Positions 21,243-30,619 of a stretch of 50,190 bases of DNA are shown piece by piece. The notes under the pieces were generated by a model. That model did no database searches. It saw only the letters and a list, made by a program, of their open reading frames with translations, and had not been told where the DNA came from. Source of the stretch: Actinomycetes bacterium (GTDB taxonomy: Bacteria; Actinomycetota; Thermoleophilia; Solirubrobacterales; Solirubrobacteraceae); assembly GCA_021820105.1 (NCBI GenBank), contig JAKAED010000009.1:1-50190 (forward strand), given 5' to 3'. Each line of letters begins with the position of its first letter. The first letter of the stretch is position 1. The translations under genes and the position numbers were made by a program.

Positions 21243-21486
21243 CTGGGTTTCCTGCTCCTTGCGGGATCTTTATGAGACCCCCAGTAATAGCGGCTATCTC
21301 ATTCTGGCAGCAAGTTCGCAAGCGGCCATGCAGTCAAGCTCGCGAGCGGCAACTTCGCAGGGACTGGGGCGCCCGATCCGAACCACCTCTTACGTGCGAG
21401 CAAGCCAGCTTCCAACAATCCGCCGCCGCAGCGAGCCGGCGTCTGACCGTGCTGAGACCGTGGCCACCCGCAGGCAGCCCGAGGAC

Positions 21487-23142
21487 ATGGCGGTCACCCG
21501 CGCTGACGTATCGGGTCCTAGCGGGGAGTCAGACTCGGCAGTCCGCGCCACCCTGGTACTCGATCGCTACCGCCTGATGCGCCGGCTGGGCAGCGGTGCC
21601 TTCGGGACCGTGTGGTCAGCCCGGGACGAGCGGCTGGAGCGGGATGTCGCCGTTAAGGTGCTTCCTCGTGAGCGGGTGATCCACGCCCGCTTCGAACGCG
21701 AGGCCCGAGCTGCAGCACGGTTGCAGCATCCAGCGATCGTGACGCTCTACGAGGCGGCGGTCGATGATGACGGCGCCTACCTTGTCTCCGAACTGGTCCG
21801 CGGCCGTACCCTGGACACGCTCCTGAGTCAGGGCAAGCTCTCAGACCGCGAGATTCTCGAGGTTGGTGTCTCGCTATGCGACGCCCTGGCGCACGCGCAC
21901 AGCCAGGGGGTGATTCATCGAGATGTCAAGCCCTCGAACGTGCTTGTGCCGAGCGGTGCCGCACGCTCGCCGGCGGCGGGGTTTGGTTCAGCCACAGGCG
22001 CCAGGGCGAAGCTCACCGACTTTGGTGTTGCGTACGTGGTCGGGGATGAGGCCCTGACGGAGGCCGGGGACGTTGTCGGAACGCTCGCCTACATGGCACC
22101 CGAGCAGGCCGACGGTCGCGACGTTGGCCCCGAGGCGGACCTCTATTCGTTGGCCCTGGTGTTGTACGAGGCGCTCACCGGCGTCAATCCCCAGCAGCAG
22201 CATGTCCGCCAGCGCGCGGCTCGGGTTCTGCCCCCGCTGCGTCGCCAGCGCCGCGACCTCGGGCGCACACTGGCGGCTGGCATCGACCTGGCGCTCCAGC
22301 CGCGGCCGCAGGCGCGCGGCAGTCTGCTCGATCTACGCGCCACGCTGGTGCGGTCACTCGGTGAAGCCGACGATACCCCGGGGGTCGTCGCTGGGGCCTG
22401 GGGAGCCGATGATGAGCACACCTGGGCTCGTGATGAGGTCGGCTCGCGGTGGCTCAAGAACCCGGACCAACCGCCAGTGCGGTCATGGCTACGCAGCTCT
22501 GGCAGCGACGCTCGTTCTGTCGGTGGCGCACCGTCCTGGCCCGGGCGCGCGCTGAACGCTGTCGGCGCTGGCGTGGGCGCCGCCTGGCTCTGCATCCAGT
22601 TCTGGCAACACCCTCCCGTACCTCCGGCCCTGGCTGGGCTGGCCGGCTCGGTGCTGGCGCTGCTGCTCCCGCTCGCCGGCTCGCTCCTGACCGCGCTGGC
22701 ATTGGGCGCGGTCTCGCTCGCGGCCGCCTTCCCGGCGGTGGTGGCGCTGCTGGGTGGAAGCTGGTGGCGACGAGGATTGGTCGCGGGGATTGGACTGGCT
22801 CTGTTGGTCGCGGTATCACGGATCGCTCGCCACAACCTCTACTGGCTACCCGCTCAGCTTCCTCCGGCGCATCTGCGGTCGCTGGCGCTGGTGGGCGTCT
22901 GGATGGTCGCCGCAGCGGTTCAGCCACTGCTGAGGACGCACCGCTTCCCGCTGCTTGACCTGATGATCTGCGTCCTCTGGTCGGTGGCTGCCGTCATGGC
23001 AACGGAGGCGGCCGGCGCGCGCCCCCTGGTGGGTGAGGTGCCCGGCGCCCTGCTGGGAACCCTCCTCGTCGCCTGGTGGCCACTGCTGCATTTCTTGGAC
23101 AAAACTCGCCAGACCGCACAGTTTTACGACGACGTTGCGTAG
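21487..23142 (+). CDS. Serine/threonine protein kinase with a polytopic C-terminal membrane domain
   Basis: RLGSGAFGTVWSARDERLERDVAVKVL, VIHRDVKPSNVL, TDFGVA; several hydrophobic segments at the C-terminus. ATG 21487 preferred over the 21259 ORF start. Confidence 0.88.
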   Translation: MAVTRADVSGPSGESDSAVRATLVLDRYRLMRRLGSGAFGTVWSARDERLERDVAVKVLPRERVIHARFEREARAAARLQHPAIVTLYEAAVDDDGAYLVSELVRGRTLDTLLSQGKLSDREILEVGVSLCDALAHAHSQGVIHRDVKPSNVLVPSGAARSPAAGFGSATGARAKLTDFGVAYVVGDEALTEAGDVVGTLAYMAPEQADGRDVGPEADLYSLALVLYEALTGVNPQQQHVRQRAARVLPPLRRQRRDLGRTLAAGIDLALQPRPQARGSLLDLRATLVRSLGEADDTPGVVAGAWGADDEHTWARDEVGSRWLKNPDQPPVRSWLRSSGSDARSVGGAPSWPGRALNAVGAGVGAAWLCIQFWQHPPVPPALAGLAGSVLALLLPLAGSLLTALALGAVSLAAAFPAVVALLGGSWWRRGLVAGIGLALLVAVSRIARHNLYWLPAQLPPAHLRSLALVGVWMVAAAVQPLLRTHRFPLLDLMICVLWSVAAVMATEAAGARPLVGEVPGALLGTLLVAWWPLLHFLDKTRQTAQFYDDVA

Positions 23143-23201
23143 CATGAGTGGTTGGACAAGCAGGATCTTCTTCCCGCCATCGACCCAGGCCTGCAAACCA
23201 G

Positions 23202-23996
23202 ATGCCCGTTCTCAGGAGCCTCGAGAGCAAGATCGCCGGACTTGTGGAGGGCACGTTCAGTCGTGTCTTCCGCTCTGAGGTGCGCCCGGTCGAGATCGCA
23301 CGCAAGCTCGCGCGCGAGATGGAGGAGAACCAGTACAGCACGCTATCGCGCACCTACGTGCCCAATGAGTACCGCGTTTACCTTTCGGTCCGCGACCGCG
23401 ACCGCTTCAGCGCGTACGAAGATGCCCTGGCGGATGAGCTCGCCGGCTACCTGCTGGAACATGCACGACGCGAGCGTTTTGCGATGCTCTCGCGTCCGAT
23501 CATCGAATTCTCCACGGATCAGCGTCTGCACCTTGGCGAGTTCGGAATCGAGACCGGCGTCGTAACCCCGGATGACGAGCCGGAGCCGTTGCCAGGACTT
23601 GGGGGCGAGCCGGAACCGCAGGCACGCCCGGAGCCAGAACCCGTGGGACGCACCATGGTTTTCAGCGCGGCGCAGCGGATCGCAGAGCCGCTTGAACAGA
23701 GTCCCACCGCTCGTCCTCAGCGGGCGCTGCTGATCTACGGAGGGCGGCGGCTGATGGTGGGTGCGCGTGGTGCCACTCTGGGCCGCAGCCGAGAGTGTGA
23801 GATCGTGCTGGACGACCCAAACGCATCAAGGCGCCACGCGGAGCTGCGTCCCAGGGGCACAGGCTGGGTCCTCTCCGATCTCGGTTCCACGAACGGCACT
23901 CGGCTCAACGGCCGCACGCTGCACGCGCCGGAGGTGGTGCACCCCGGGGACGAGATCGAGGTCGGATCTTCCCTGATCACCTTTGAGCTCGAGTGA
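23202..23996 (+). CDS. fhaA: FhaA-like protein (DUF3662 + FHA domain)
   Basis: SLESKIAGLVEGTFSRVFRSEVRPVEIARKLAREMEEN; FHA core LGRSRECEIVLDDPNASRRHAELRP...DLGSTNGTRLNG. Confidence 0.92.
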   Translation: MPVLRSLESKIAGLVEGTFSRVFRSEVRPVEIARKLAREMEENQYSTLSRTYVPNEYRVYLSVRDRDRFSAYEDALADELAGYLLEHARRERFAMLSRPIIEFSTDQRLHLGEFGIETGVVTPDDEPEPLPGLGGEPEPQARPEPEPVGRTMVFSAAQRIAEPLEQSPTARPQRALLIYGGRRLMVGARGATLGRSRECEIVLDDPNASRRHAELRPRGTGWVLSDLGSTNGTRLNGRTLHAPEVVHPGDEIEVGSSLITFELE

Positions 23997-24019
23997 GCAT
24001 CCACCTAACCTAGGCGCGA

Positions 24020-24505
24020 ATGCTCCAGCCTGTGTCAGTCGGACTCAAGTTCGGCTTCCTGATCGTCCTGTATCTCTTTCTGCTGTGGGTGGCGGCCAGT
24101 TCGCTGTTCGACCTTCGCCGTGGGTTGGGTGGTCGCGGCCGAGGCCAGGTTCCCGCAGGTGAGCCAACGGGGATCCACCAGACCGTTGACCCCCTGGCGC
24201 TCTTGGAGGGCGACTTTGAACCGAGGTTGGTGGTCGATCACGCCCTGGGGCACGATCCCGGAGTTGCCTACGATCTGATGGAGCCCGTTACCCTCGGCCG
24301 GGGCAGCGTCGAGCTGCGACTGGAAGATCCGTTTGCATCAACCCGCCACGCAATGATCACACGCCAGGGGAGAACAGTGGTGATCGAGGATCTGGGTTCC
24401 ACAAACGGCACCTACCTCAACGGCGAGCCACTCACGGGGCCGCAGCCCCTGCATGACGGTGATCAGATTCGCATCGGTGATTCGCAGTTCACCTACTACC
24501 AGTAA
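24020..24505 (+). CDS. fhaB: FhaB/FipA-like FHA-domain membrane protein
   Basis: N-terminal TM then LGRGSVELRLEDPFASTRHAMI...DLGSTNGTYLNGEPL. Confidence 0.88.
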   Translation: MLQPVSVGLKFGFLIVLYLFLLWVAASSLFDLRRGLGGRGRGQVPAGEPTGIHQTVDPLALLEGDFEPRLVVDHALGHDPGVAYDLMEPVTLGRGSVELRLEDPFASTRHAMITRQGRTVVIEDLGSTNGTYLNGEPLTGPQPLHDGDQIRIGDSQFTYYQ

Positions 24506-24514
24506 CCACCACAG

Positions 24515-25729
24515 ATGCTGAGAGCAGCAGAGACGATCGTAAGAACGCACACCGGACGCCAGCGCCGTGGCAATGAGGATTCAAGCTACGCCGACGCTCA
24601 GGTGTTCGTGGTCGCCGATGGTATGGGCGGTGCTCAGGCCGGCGAGGTTGCCTCGCAGATGGTGGTGGACGCGTTTGCGGCCGGGCTGCCGCAGCAGGGC
24701 ACGCCCGAGGAGCGCCTGTCAGTGGTCGTGCAGCGGGCCAACCGAGAGATACACGCCCGCTCTCGCAGCGAGGCTGAGAGTGCCGGCATGGGGACGACCG
24801 TGACCGCGGCCTACCTCGACAGCGATGCGGTGGTGCTGGCGCACGTTGGCGACAGCCGAGCGTATCTGCTGCGCAACGGTGAGCTCTCACGCCTGACGGA
24901 GGACCACTCGCTGGTGGAGGAACTGCTGCGTGGGGGCAAGCTGACGGCTGAGGAGGCGCTCGAGCACCCCCAACGCTCCGTGATCACGCGTGCGCTCGGG
25001 ATCGAGCCGATCGTTGAAATCGACACGTGGACATATCCGCTGCTGCCGGGGGACATCGTGCTGCTCTGCAGTGATGGCCTCACCTCGATGATCTCGGAGC
25101 AGCAGGTTGAGGAGGTGCTGGTCAGGGCGCCTGATCTGTCCGCGGCCGGCGACGCACTGATCGATGCCGCCAACCAGGCCGGTGGGCGCGACAACATCAC
25201 CGTGGTCCTGTTCAGGGCTGAGTCGGCGACTGAGCAGGCGAACGACACGAACCTTGAGCAGCCGACGGTGATCAGCGCCGGGGCAGCTGTCACCGTGCAC
25301 GACCCGGCTGTTGAGGCCGCGCCGCGTCCGGTGCGACGCGCCCGGCTGCAGGGTCGCAGACCGCACATGCCCGCCGGTTTCGTGCGGCCGGCCGAACAGG
25401 AGCGGCACTTTGGCGTGCTCGGCAAGACCGTGGCCGCGCTGACGGCGGTTCTGGCGGTGCTCTTCATCTTCGGGGGCGCCGGCTACCTGGCCACTCGGCA
25501 GCTCTATTTCCTCGGCACCGATCGGCAGGGAACCGTCGTTATCTACCGCGGGCTCCCATACGTGCTTCCGTTGGGTATCCCGGCCTACGAAACCTTCTAT
25601 GTCTCGGGCGTGCCGGCGTCGACGATTCCGCTGGATCGCCGGGCCGCCCTGCTGAACCACACGATGCGCAATCAGGGCAGCGCGATCCACCTGATCAACC
25701 TGCTGGAGTTGGGTCAGATCAGAAAATGA
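24515..25729 (+). CDS. PP2C-family Ser/Thr phosphatase (PstP/Stp1-like)
   Basis: HTGRQRRGNEDSSY, VVADGMGGAQAGEVAS, AHVGDSRAYLLRNGEL, GGRDNITVVL; C-terminal TM and ectodomain. Confidence 0.93.
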   Translation: MLRAAETIVRTHTGRQRRGNEDSSYADAQVFVVADGMGGAQAGEVASQMVVDAFAAGLPQQGTPEERLSVVVQRANREIHARSRSEAESAGMGTTVTAAYLDSDAVVLAHVGDSRAYLLRNGELSRLTEDHSLVEELLRGGKLTAEEALEHPQRSVITRALGIEPIVEIDTWTYPLLPGDIVLLCSDGLTSMISEQQVEEVLVRAPDLSAAGDALIDAANQAGGRDNITVVLFRAESATEQANDTNLEQPTVISAGAAVTVHDPAVEAAPRPVRRARLQGRRPHMPAGFVRPAEQERHFGVLGKTVAALTAVLAVLFIFGGAGYLATRQLYFLGTDRQGTVVIYRGLPYVLPLGIPAYETFYVSGVPASTIPLDRRAALLNHTMRNQGSAIHLINLLELGQIRK

Positions 25730-27060
25730 GAGCGCGCAACTGGGAGCTGTTCGGCCTGGTCCCGGCGGCACTGTTGGTCTCGGCCGGCTTTGCTGCGATC
25801 TACATCCAGCGCTCAAATCAGCTCTCGACCGTCTCGCTCGTCTATGGCGGGGTCTTCCTCGGGCTGTGTCTGGCCGGACACATCTTCATCCGCATCACCC
25901 TCCCGCACGCGGATCCGTTCATCTTCCCGCTGGTGGCCGTGCTGGCCTGTTTCGGGGTGGTGATGGTCTACCGCATTGACGGGGCGACGCTCGCGCGCCA
26001 GCAGGCGCAGTGGTTCGTCCTGGGCCTGGTGCTGTTCGCGGGCACTGTCCTGATCTTCCGGGATTACCGCAAGCTCGAGAACTACAGGTACCTGATCATG
26101 ATCGGTTCGGTCCTGCTCCTGCTGCTCCCACGGGTGCCGCATGTGGGCGTCTCCACGGGTGGCGCGTACCTGGCGATCCATCTCCCCGGCATCACCTTCC
26201 AGCCGACGGAGATCGCCAAGGTGGGTCTGGTCATCTTCCTCGCCTCCTATCTGCGGGATCACCGTCAGGCGCTGGCCTCGGGGCGCCGGATCCTCGGCTA
26301 CGCCATCCCGCCGCTCAAGCACCTGGGTCCCCTGCTTGTGCTCTGGGGCGCGGCCATGCTCGCCCTGATCGTGATCAAGGACATCGGTTCCTCACTGATG
26401 TTCTATGGGGCGCTGCTGGCGATTCTCTACGTGGCGACCGACCGGATCTCGTTTGTGATCGTCGGGCTGCTGCTGTTCGCGGGCGGAGCGTGGTACCTGG
26501 GAACCCACATCCAGCACATTGATGCGCGTGTCCTGGATTGGCTGCATCCCTTCAGCCCGAAGCTCTACAACGATCCGCTGGGCTCCTATCAGCTCGCAAA
26601 TGCACAGTTCGCCATGGCCGCCGGCGGTCTCTTCGGGCAGGGCTTTGGTCAGTCGTTGCTCGTTGTTCCGGGAACCCACAACCTCTTCATCCCGGTCCCG
26701 AGCACCGACATGATCTACGCGATCATCACCAGTGAGCTGGGCCTGTTCGGCGCTGCCGGACTGTTGCTCGTCTACCTGCTGTTCGTGGCTCGGGGTTTTA
26801 AAGCTGCGATGCTGGCGCGTGACTCGTTCTCAAAGCTCTTGGCGGTCGGCTTGTCCTCGGTCTTTGGGTTGCAGGTGTTTGTGATCGTCGGCGGCGTCAC
26901 CCGCGTGATCCCGCTCACCGGTGTGCCGCTCCCGTTCGTCTCCTACGGCGGGTCCTCGATCCTCGCGAACTTCGTACTGGTCGCGCTCATGCTGCTGGTT
27001 TCGGATCGTGCGCGTCGACCCACGATTCAGCCGCTGCGAAACATGGAGATGGTTCCGTGA
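25726..27060 (+). CDS. FtsW/RodA/SpoVE family peptidoglycan polymerase
   Basis: Polytopic SEDS protein; PSTDMIYAIITSELGLFGA and TGVPLPFVSYGGSSILANFVLVALML. Confidence 0.93.
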   Translation: MRARNWELFGLVPAALLVSAGFAAIYIQRSNQLSTVSLVYGGVFLGLCLAGHIFIRITLPHADPFIFPLVAVLACFGVVMVYRIDGATLARQQAQWFVLGLVLFAGTVLIFRDYRKLENYRYLIMIGSVLLLLLPRVPHVGVSTGGAYLAIHLPGITFQPTEIAKVGLVIFLASYLRDHRQALASGRRILGYAIPPLKHLGPLLVLWGAAMLALIVIKDIGSSLMFYGALLAILYVATDRISFVIVGLLLFAGGAWYLGTHIQHIDARVLDWLHPFSPKLYNDPLGSYQLANAQFAMAAGGLFGQGFGQSLLVVPGTHNLFIPVPSTDMIYAIITSELGLFGAAGLLLVYLLFVARGFKAAMLARDSFSKLLAVGLSSVFGLQVFVIVGGVTRVIPLTGVPLPFVSYGGSSILANFVLVALMLLVSDRARRPTIQPLRNMEMVP

Positions 27061-28568
27061 ACCGCTCCATCCTGCGCCTTTTCATGGTCGTGGTCATGCT
27101 GTTCACAGTGCTGGTCGTGTGGACGTCCCGCTGGACCGTGTTCAGTGCCACCGCGCTCAACAACAACCAGCTGAATCCGCTGCAGTACTACGCCTCGCTC
27201 AAGATCAGGCGCGGCAACATCTACGCGGACAACGGAGCCATCCTCGCACGGTCGGTCAGAGCCACCGGCGGAACGTGGAGGCGCACCTACCCATACGGAC
27301 CCCTCTACGCGCAGACCATCGGCTACTACTTTCCGCAGCTTGGCGCGACTGGACTGGAGGCCGCTCGCAACACTGAGCTGAAGGGTGCGCCCAGCCCGCT
27401 CACCAGCCTGTTTGGCAACTTCAGCAGCGGACCCAAGGTCGGTAACGACGTGTATTCCACGATCGATCCGCGCGCCCAATCGCTGGCGCGGCAGCTGATC
27501 GACCAGACGCTGGCCAAATATCACGGAGTGTCCGGATCAGCGGTGGCGATCGTGCCGCAGACCGGGGCGGTCAAGGTTCTGTACTCGACTCCCAGCTACA
27601 ACGACAATCAGCCCAACTCAAACACCTGTCACCTGCCCAGCTGCAGCGAGTTCTTCGACGCCGTACAGGGCGGCTATCCCCCTGGGTCGACGTTCAAGCT
27701 CGTCACGACGACAGCGGCGCTGAACAGCGGCAAGTTCACGCCCACCTCGACGCTTGCCGGCCCCTCACCGCTGATCGTCTCGGGCGCGCCGTTGCACAAC
27801 GACGGCAACGCCAGCTACCCCGCCGGCACGACGCTGACGGAGGCGCTGACCTTGTCGATCAACACGATCTACGCCCAGGTCGGGCAGCGCGTCGGCGGCA
27901 CGCTGATGGATGAGTACATGCGGCGCTTTGGCTTCTACTCGGTCCCTCCGCTTGATTATCCCGCCGGCCAGATGACACCCAGCGGCGAGCTCTTCTATCC
28001 AGGTCCATGCAACCACAGCAAGAGCGCGCGGCTGTTGCCCCCAACCAGCGGGTGCGTCGACCTGGGCCGGATGTCGATCGGGCAGGACAAGCTCACGGTC
28101 ACGCCGCTGCAGATGGCGATGGTCGTGTCCGCGATCGCCGACAACGGCAGGCTCATGCAACCACGCCTGACCAATCGCGTCGTCAACAATCTGGGTCAGA
28201 CGGTCGAGCAGATCAAGCCCACGGTCGACGATCAGGTCATGAAGCCGGCAATTGCCAAGGAACTGCAACAGATGATGCGCCGCGTTGTGGAAGAGGGGAC
28301 CGGCACGGCTGCCAATCTCTATGGCTTGAACATCGGTGGAAAAACGGGCACCGCCTCAACCGACCTCTGCTATCACGCACCGGCGGTCAGTGGCAACTGC
28401 CCCAACGGGTTGCCCTTGAACGACGTCTGGTTCGTAGGATTCCCAGAGAAGAACCCTAAGATCGCAGTGGCAGTTGAATTGACCGATATTCCCAGTGGCT
28501 ACGGCGGTGTCCAGGCAGCGCCCATTGCGGCCCAATTGATACAGCTTCTCCTGGCGGAGCACCAATGA
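27057..28568 (+). CDS. pbpA: Penicillin-binding protein (PbpA-like transpeptidase)
   Basis: PGSTFKLVTTTAAL (SxxK), SINTIYAQVG (SxN), GGKTGTAS (KTG). Confidence 0.93.
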   Translation: MNRSILRLFMVVVMLFTVLVVWTSRWTVFSATALNNNQLNPLQYYASLKIRRGNIYADNGAILARSVRATGGTWRRTYPYGPLYAQTIGYYFPQLGATGLEAARNTELKGAPSPLTSLFGNFSSGPKVGNDVYSTIDPRAQSLARQLIDQTLAKYHGVSGSAVAIVPQTGAVKVLYSTPSYNDNQPNSNTCHLPSCSEFFDAVQGGYPPGSTFKLVTTTAALNSGKFTPTSTLAGPSPLIVSGAPLHNDGNASYPAGTTLTEALTLSINTIYAQVGQRVGGTLMDEYMRRFGFYSVPPLDYPAGQMTPSGELFYPGPCNHSKSARLLPPTSGCVDLGRMSIGQDKLTVTPLQMAMVVSAIADNGRLMQPRLTNRVVNNLGQTVEQIKPTVDDQVMKPAIAKELQQMMRRVVEEGTGTAANLYGLNIGGKTGTASTDLCYHAPAVSGNCPNGLPLNDVWFVGFPEKNPKIAVAVELTDIPSGYGGVQAAPIAAQLIQLLLAEHQ

Positions 28569-30619
28569 GCGAATTTGAGGCCGGGACTGCAATCGACGGG
28601 CGCTACAGGGTGCTCCATCGCCTGGGCGCCGGCGGCATGGCCGACGTCTACCTGGCCCAGGATGAGCAGCTTGACCGTGAGGTTGCGCTGAAGCTCCTGC
28701 ACCGTCGCTTTGCGGAGGATCCCGGGTTCGTGGAGCGGTTCCGCCGGGAGGCGCAGGCCGCCGCGTCGCTGCAGCACCCCAACGTCGTCAGCGTCTTCGA
28801 TCGCGGCGCGTTTGACGGCACCTACTACATAGCCATGGAGTACCTGCAGGGGCGCACGCTCAAGCGCCTGATCCGTGATGACGCCCCGCTCGAGACCTCA
28901 CGCGCGATCGACCTCACGATCCAGATGCTCAAGGCCGCACGGTTCGCGCACCGGCGCGGCGTGATCCATCGAGACCTGAAGCCGCACAACGTGATCGTCG
29001 ACGACAACGACCACGTCAAGGTCACCGACTTTGGCATCGCGCGCGCCGGCGCATCTGACATGACCGAGACGGGCTCGATCATGGGCACGGCCCAGTACCT
29101 CTCGCCCGAGCAGGCGCAGGGCCACGCGGTCAGTGCGCCCAGCGACCTGTACTCGGTCGGAATCGTGCTCTACGAGATGCTGACCGGCCGTGTCCCATTT
29201 GACGGTGAGTCGCCGGTATCGATCGCACTCAAGCACGTATCCGAGGCACCTGTGCCACCGAGCCAGTTCAACCCGGAAATCCCCTCTGCACTCGAGCAGG
29301 TTGTGCTGTGGGCGCTCAACAAGCAGCCCGCCGACCGTCCGGCTGACGCCGACGAGTTCATCCTCGCACTTGAGCAGGTTCGCGAGGCACTGGCCGCCCC
29401 GGCCGGCGAGGTGACGGCGAGCATGCGAGCGATCTCCGCCGGAGGTTCGTTGATCCCCGCGGCCGAGTTTCCGCACACGAGCATCATGCAACCCGCCGAT
29501 GCCCTCAGCGCCTACGGCGGAGTGACCCGTCCCTCCGTGAACGGGGACCGGCTTGACCGCTATGACGACGAGGACCGTCCCAGCCGACAGAGTTCACCGA
29601 TCTGGCCGTGGATCGCGGGACTGCTTCTGCTTCTGCTGATCGGTGGTGGTGTGGCCGCCTTCGTCCTGACCCGGCCGAAGAAGGCGATCGTTCCGTCGGT
29701 CGTGTATCTCAAGCTCCCGGTTGCGCAGGCTCAGATCCAGAACCGAGGTTTCACGGTCTATGTGATCCCTGAGAATTCGAAGTATCCGAGCGGCGAGGTC
29801 ATCGGCCAGAACCCGCTCGGGCACTCTCGCGCGAAGCAGGGATCGACCGTCACCCTCACCGTCTCACAGGGCCCGGGCACCACCACCGTACCAACGGTCC
29901 AGGGCCTGGATGAGACCGCTGCCAAGGCACAGCTGAAGCAGAATGGGTTGACGCTCGCGCGGGTGGTCAGGCAGTCATCGGGAACGGCCCCTCAGGGGCA
30001 GGTGATCGGTACGGCCCCCGCTGCGGGTGCCAGCGTCGGCAAGGGGCAGGGCGTTGTGCTGTATGTGAGCTCAGGGCTCGCCATGCCGAGTGTGGTCGGC
30101 GACACCCTCGGTGATGCCCAGAATGCGCTCACGCAGTTCACCAATGCCGGTAACCAGATCAAGATCACCTATCAGACGACCACCACCGCGCAGGCGGACA
30201 CGGTCATCAATCAGGCTCCGGGCCAGGGACAGTCGGTTGCCAGAAACGGTGTGATCACGCTGACGGTCGCCAAGGTGCCGGATACCGTCAAGGTCCCGCG
30301 CGTGGTGGGGGAGACGCCGTCTGCCGCGCTGAGCACACTCAGCGGGCTGGGACTCAACGTCGACACGCTCTATAAGACCACGCACAATCCGAGCATGGTG
30401 GGCTTGGTGGTACAGCAGCTCCCAACCTCGCTCAGCATCGTGAAGAAGGGGACCGTCATCTCCATCTGGGTCGGGCAACCGCCGTCCGGCTCCAACGGCG
30501 GTGGAGGCAGTTCGGGGATCGGAGCACCGACCACAGCGACCACCAACCCCTCCTCAGGCACAACGACCACGTCGAACCCTCCGCCGGCGACCACGACCGC
30601 GGCGACCACAACGACTTGA
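28565..30619 (+). CDS. pknB: PknB-type Ser/Thr kinase with four PASTA repeats and a Thr-rich tail
   Basis: RLGAGGMADVYLAQDEQLDREVALKLL, VIHRDLKPHNV, TM, four PASTA-like repeats, TTATTNPSSGTTTTSNPPPATTTAATTTT. Confidence 0.94.
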   Translation: MSEFEAGTAIDGRYRVLHRLGAGGMADVYLAQDEQLDREVALKLLHRRFAEDPGFVERFRREAQAAASLQHPNVVSVFDRGAFDGTYYIAMEYLQGRTLKRLIRDDAPLETSRAIDLTIQMLKAARFAHRRGVIHRDLKPHNVIVDDNDHVKVTDFGIARAGASDMTETGSIMGTAQYLSPEQAQGHAVSAPSDLYSVGIVLYEMLTGRVPFDGESPVSIALKHVSEAPVPPSQFNPEIPSALEQVVLWALNKQPADRPADADEFILALEQVREALAAPAGEVTASMRAISAGGSLIPAAEFPHTSIMQPADALSAYGGVTRPSVNGDRLDRYDDEDRPSRQSSPIWPWIAGLLLLLLIGGGVAAFVLTRPKKAIVPSVVYLKLPVAQAQIQNRGFTVYVIPENSKYPSGEVIGQNPLGHSRAKQGSTVTLTVSQGPGTTTVPTVQGLDETAAKAQLKQNGLTLARVVRQSSGTAPQGQVIGTAPAAGASVGKGQGVVLYVSSGLAMPSVVGDTLGDAQNALTQFTNAGNQIKITYQTTTTAQADTVINQAPGQGQSVARNGVITLTVAKVPDTVKVPRVVGETPSAALSTLSGLGLNVDTLYKTTHNPSMVGLVVQQLPTSLSIVKKGTVISIWVGQPPSGSNGGGGSSGIGAPTTATTNPSSGTTTTSNPPPATTTAATTTT

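Noticed and set aside
22143-22927. Overlapping minus-strand ORFs opposite the polytopic kinase
   Set aside because: Arg/Pro/Ala-rich frame artefacts without motifs.
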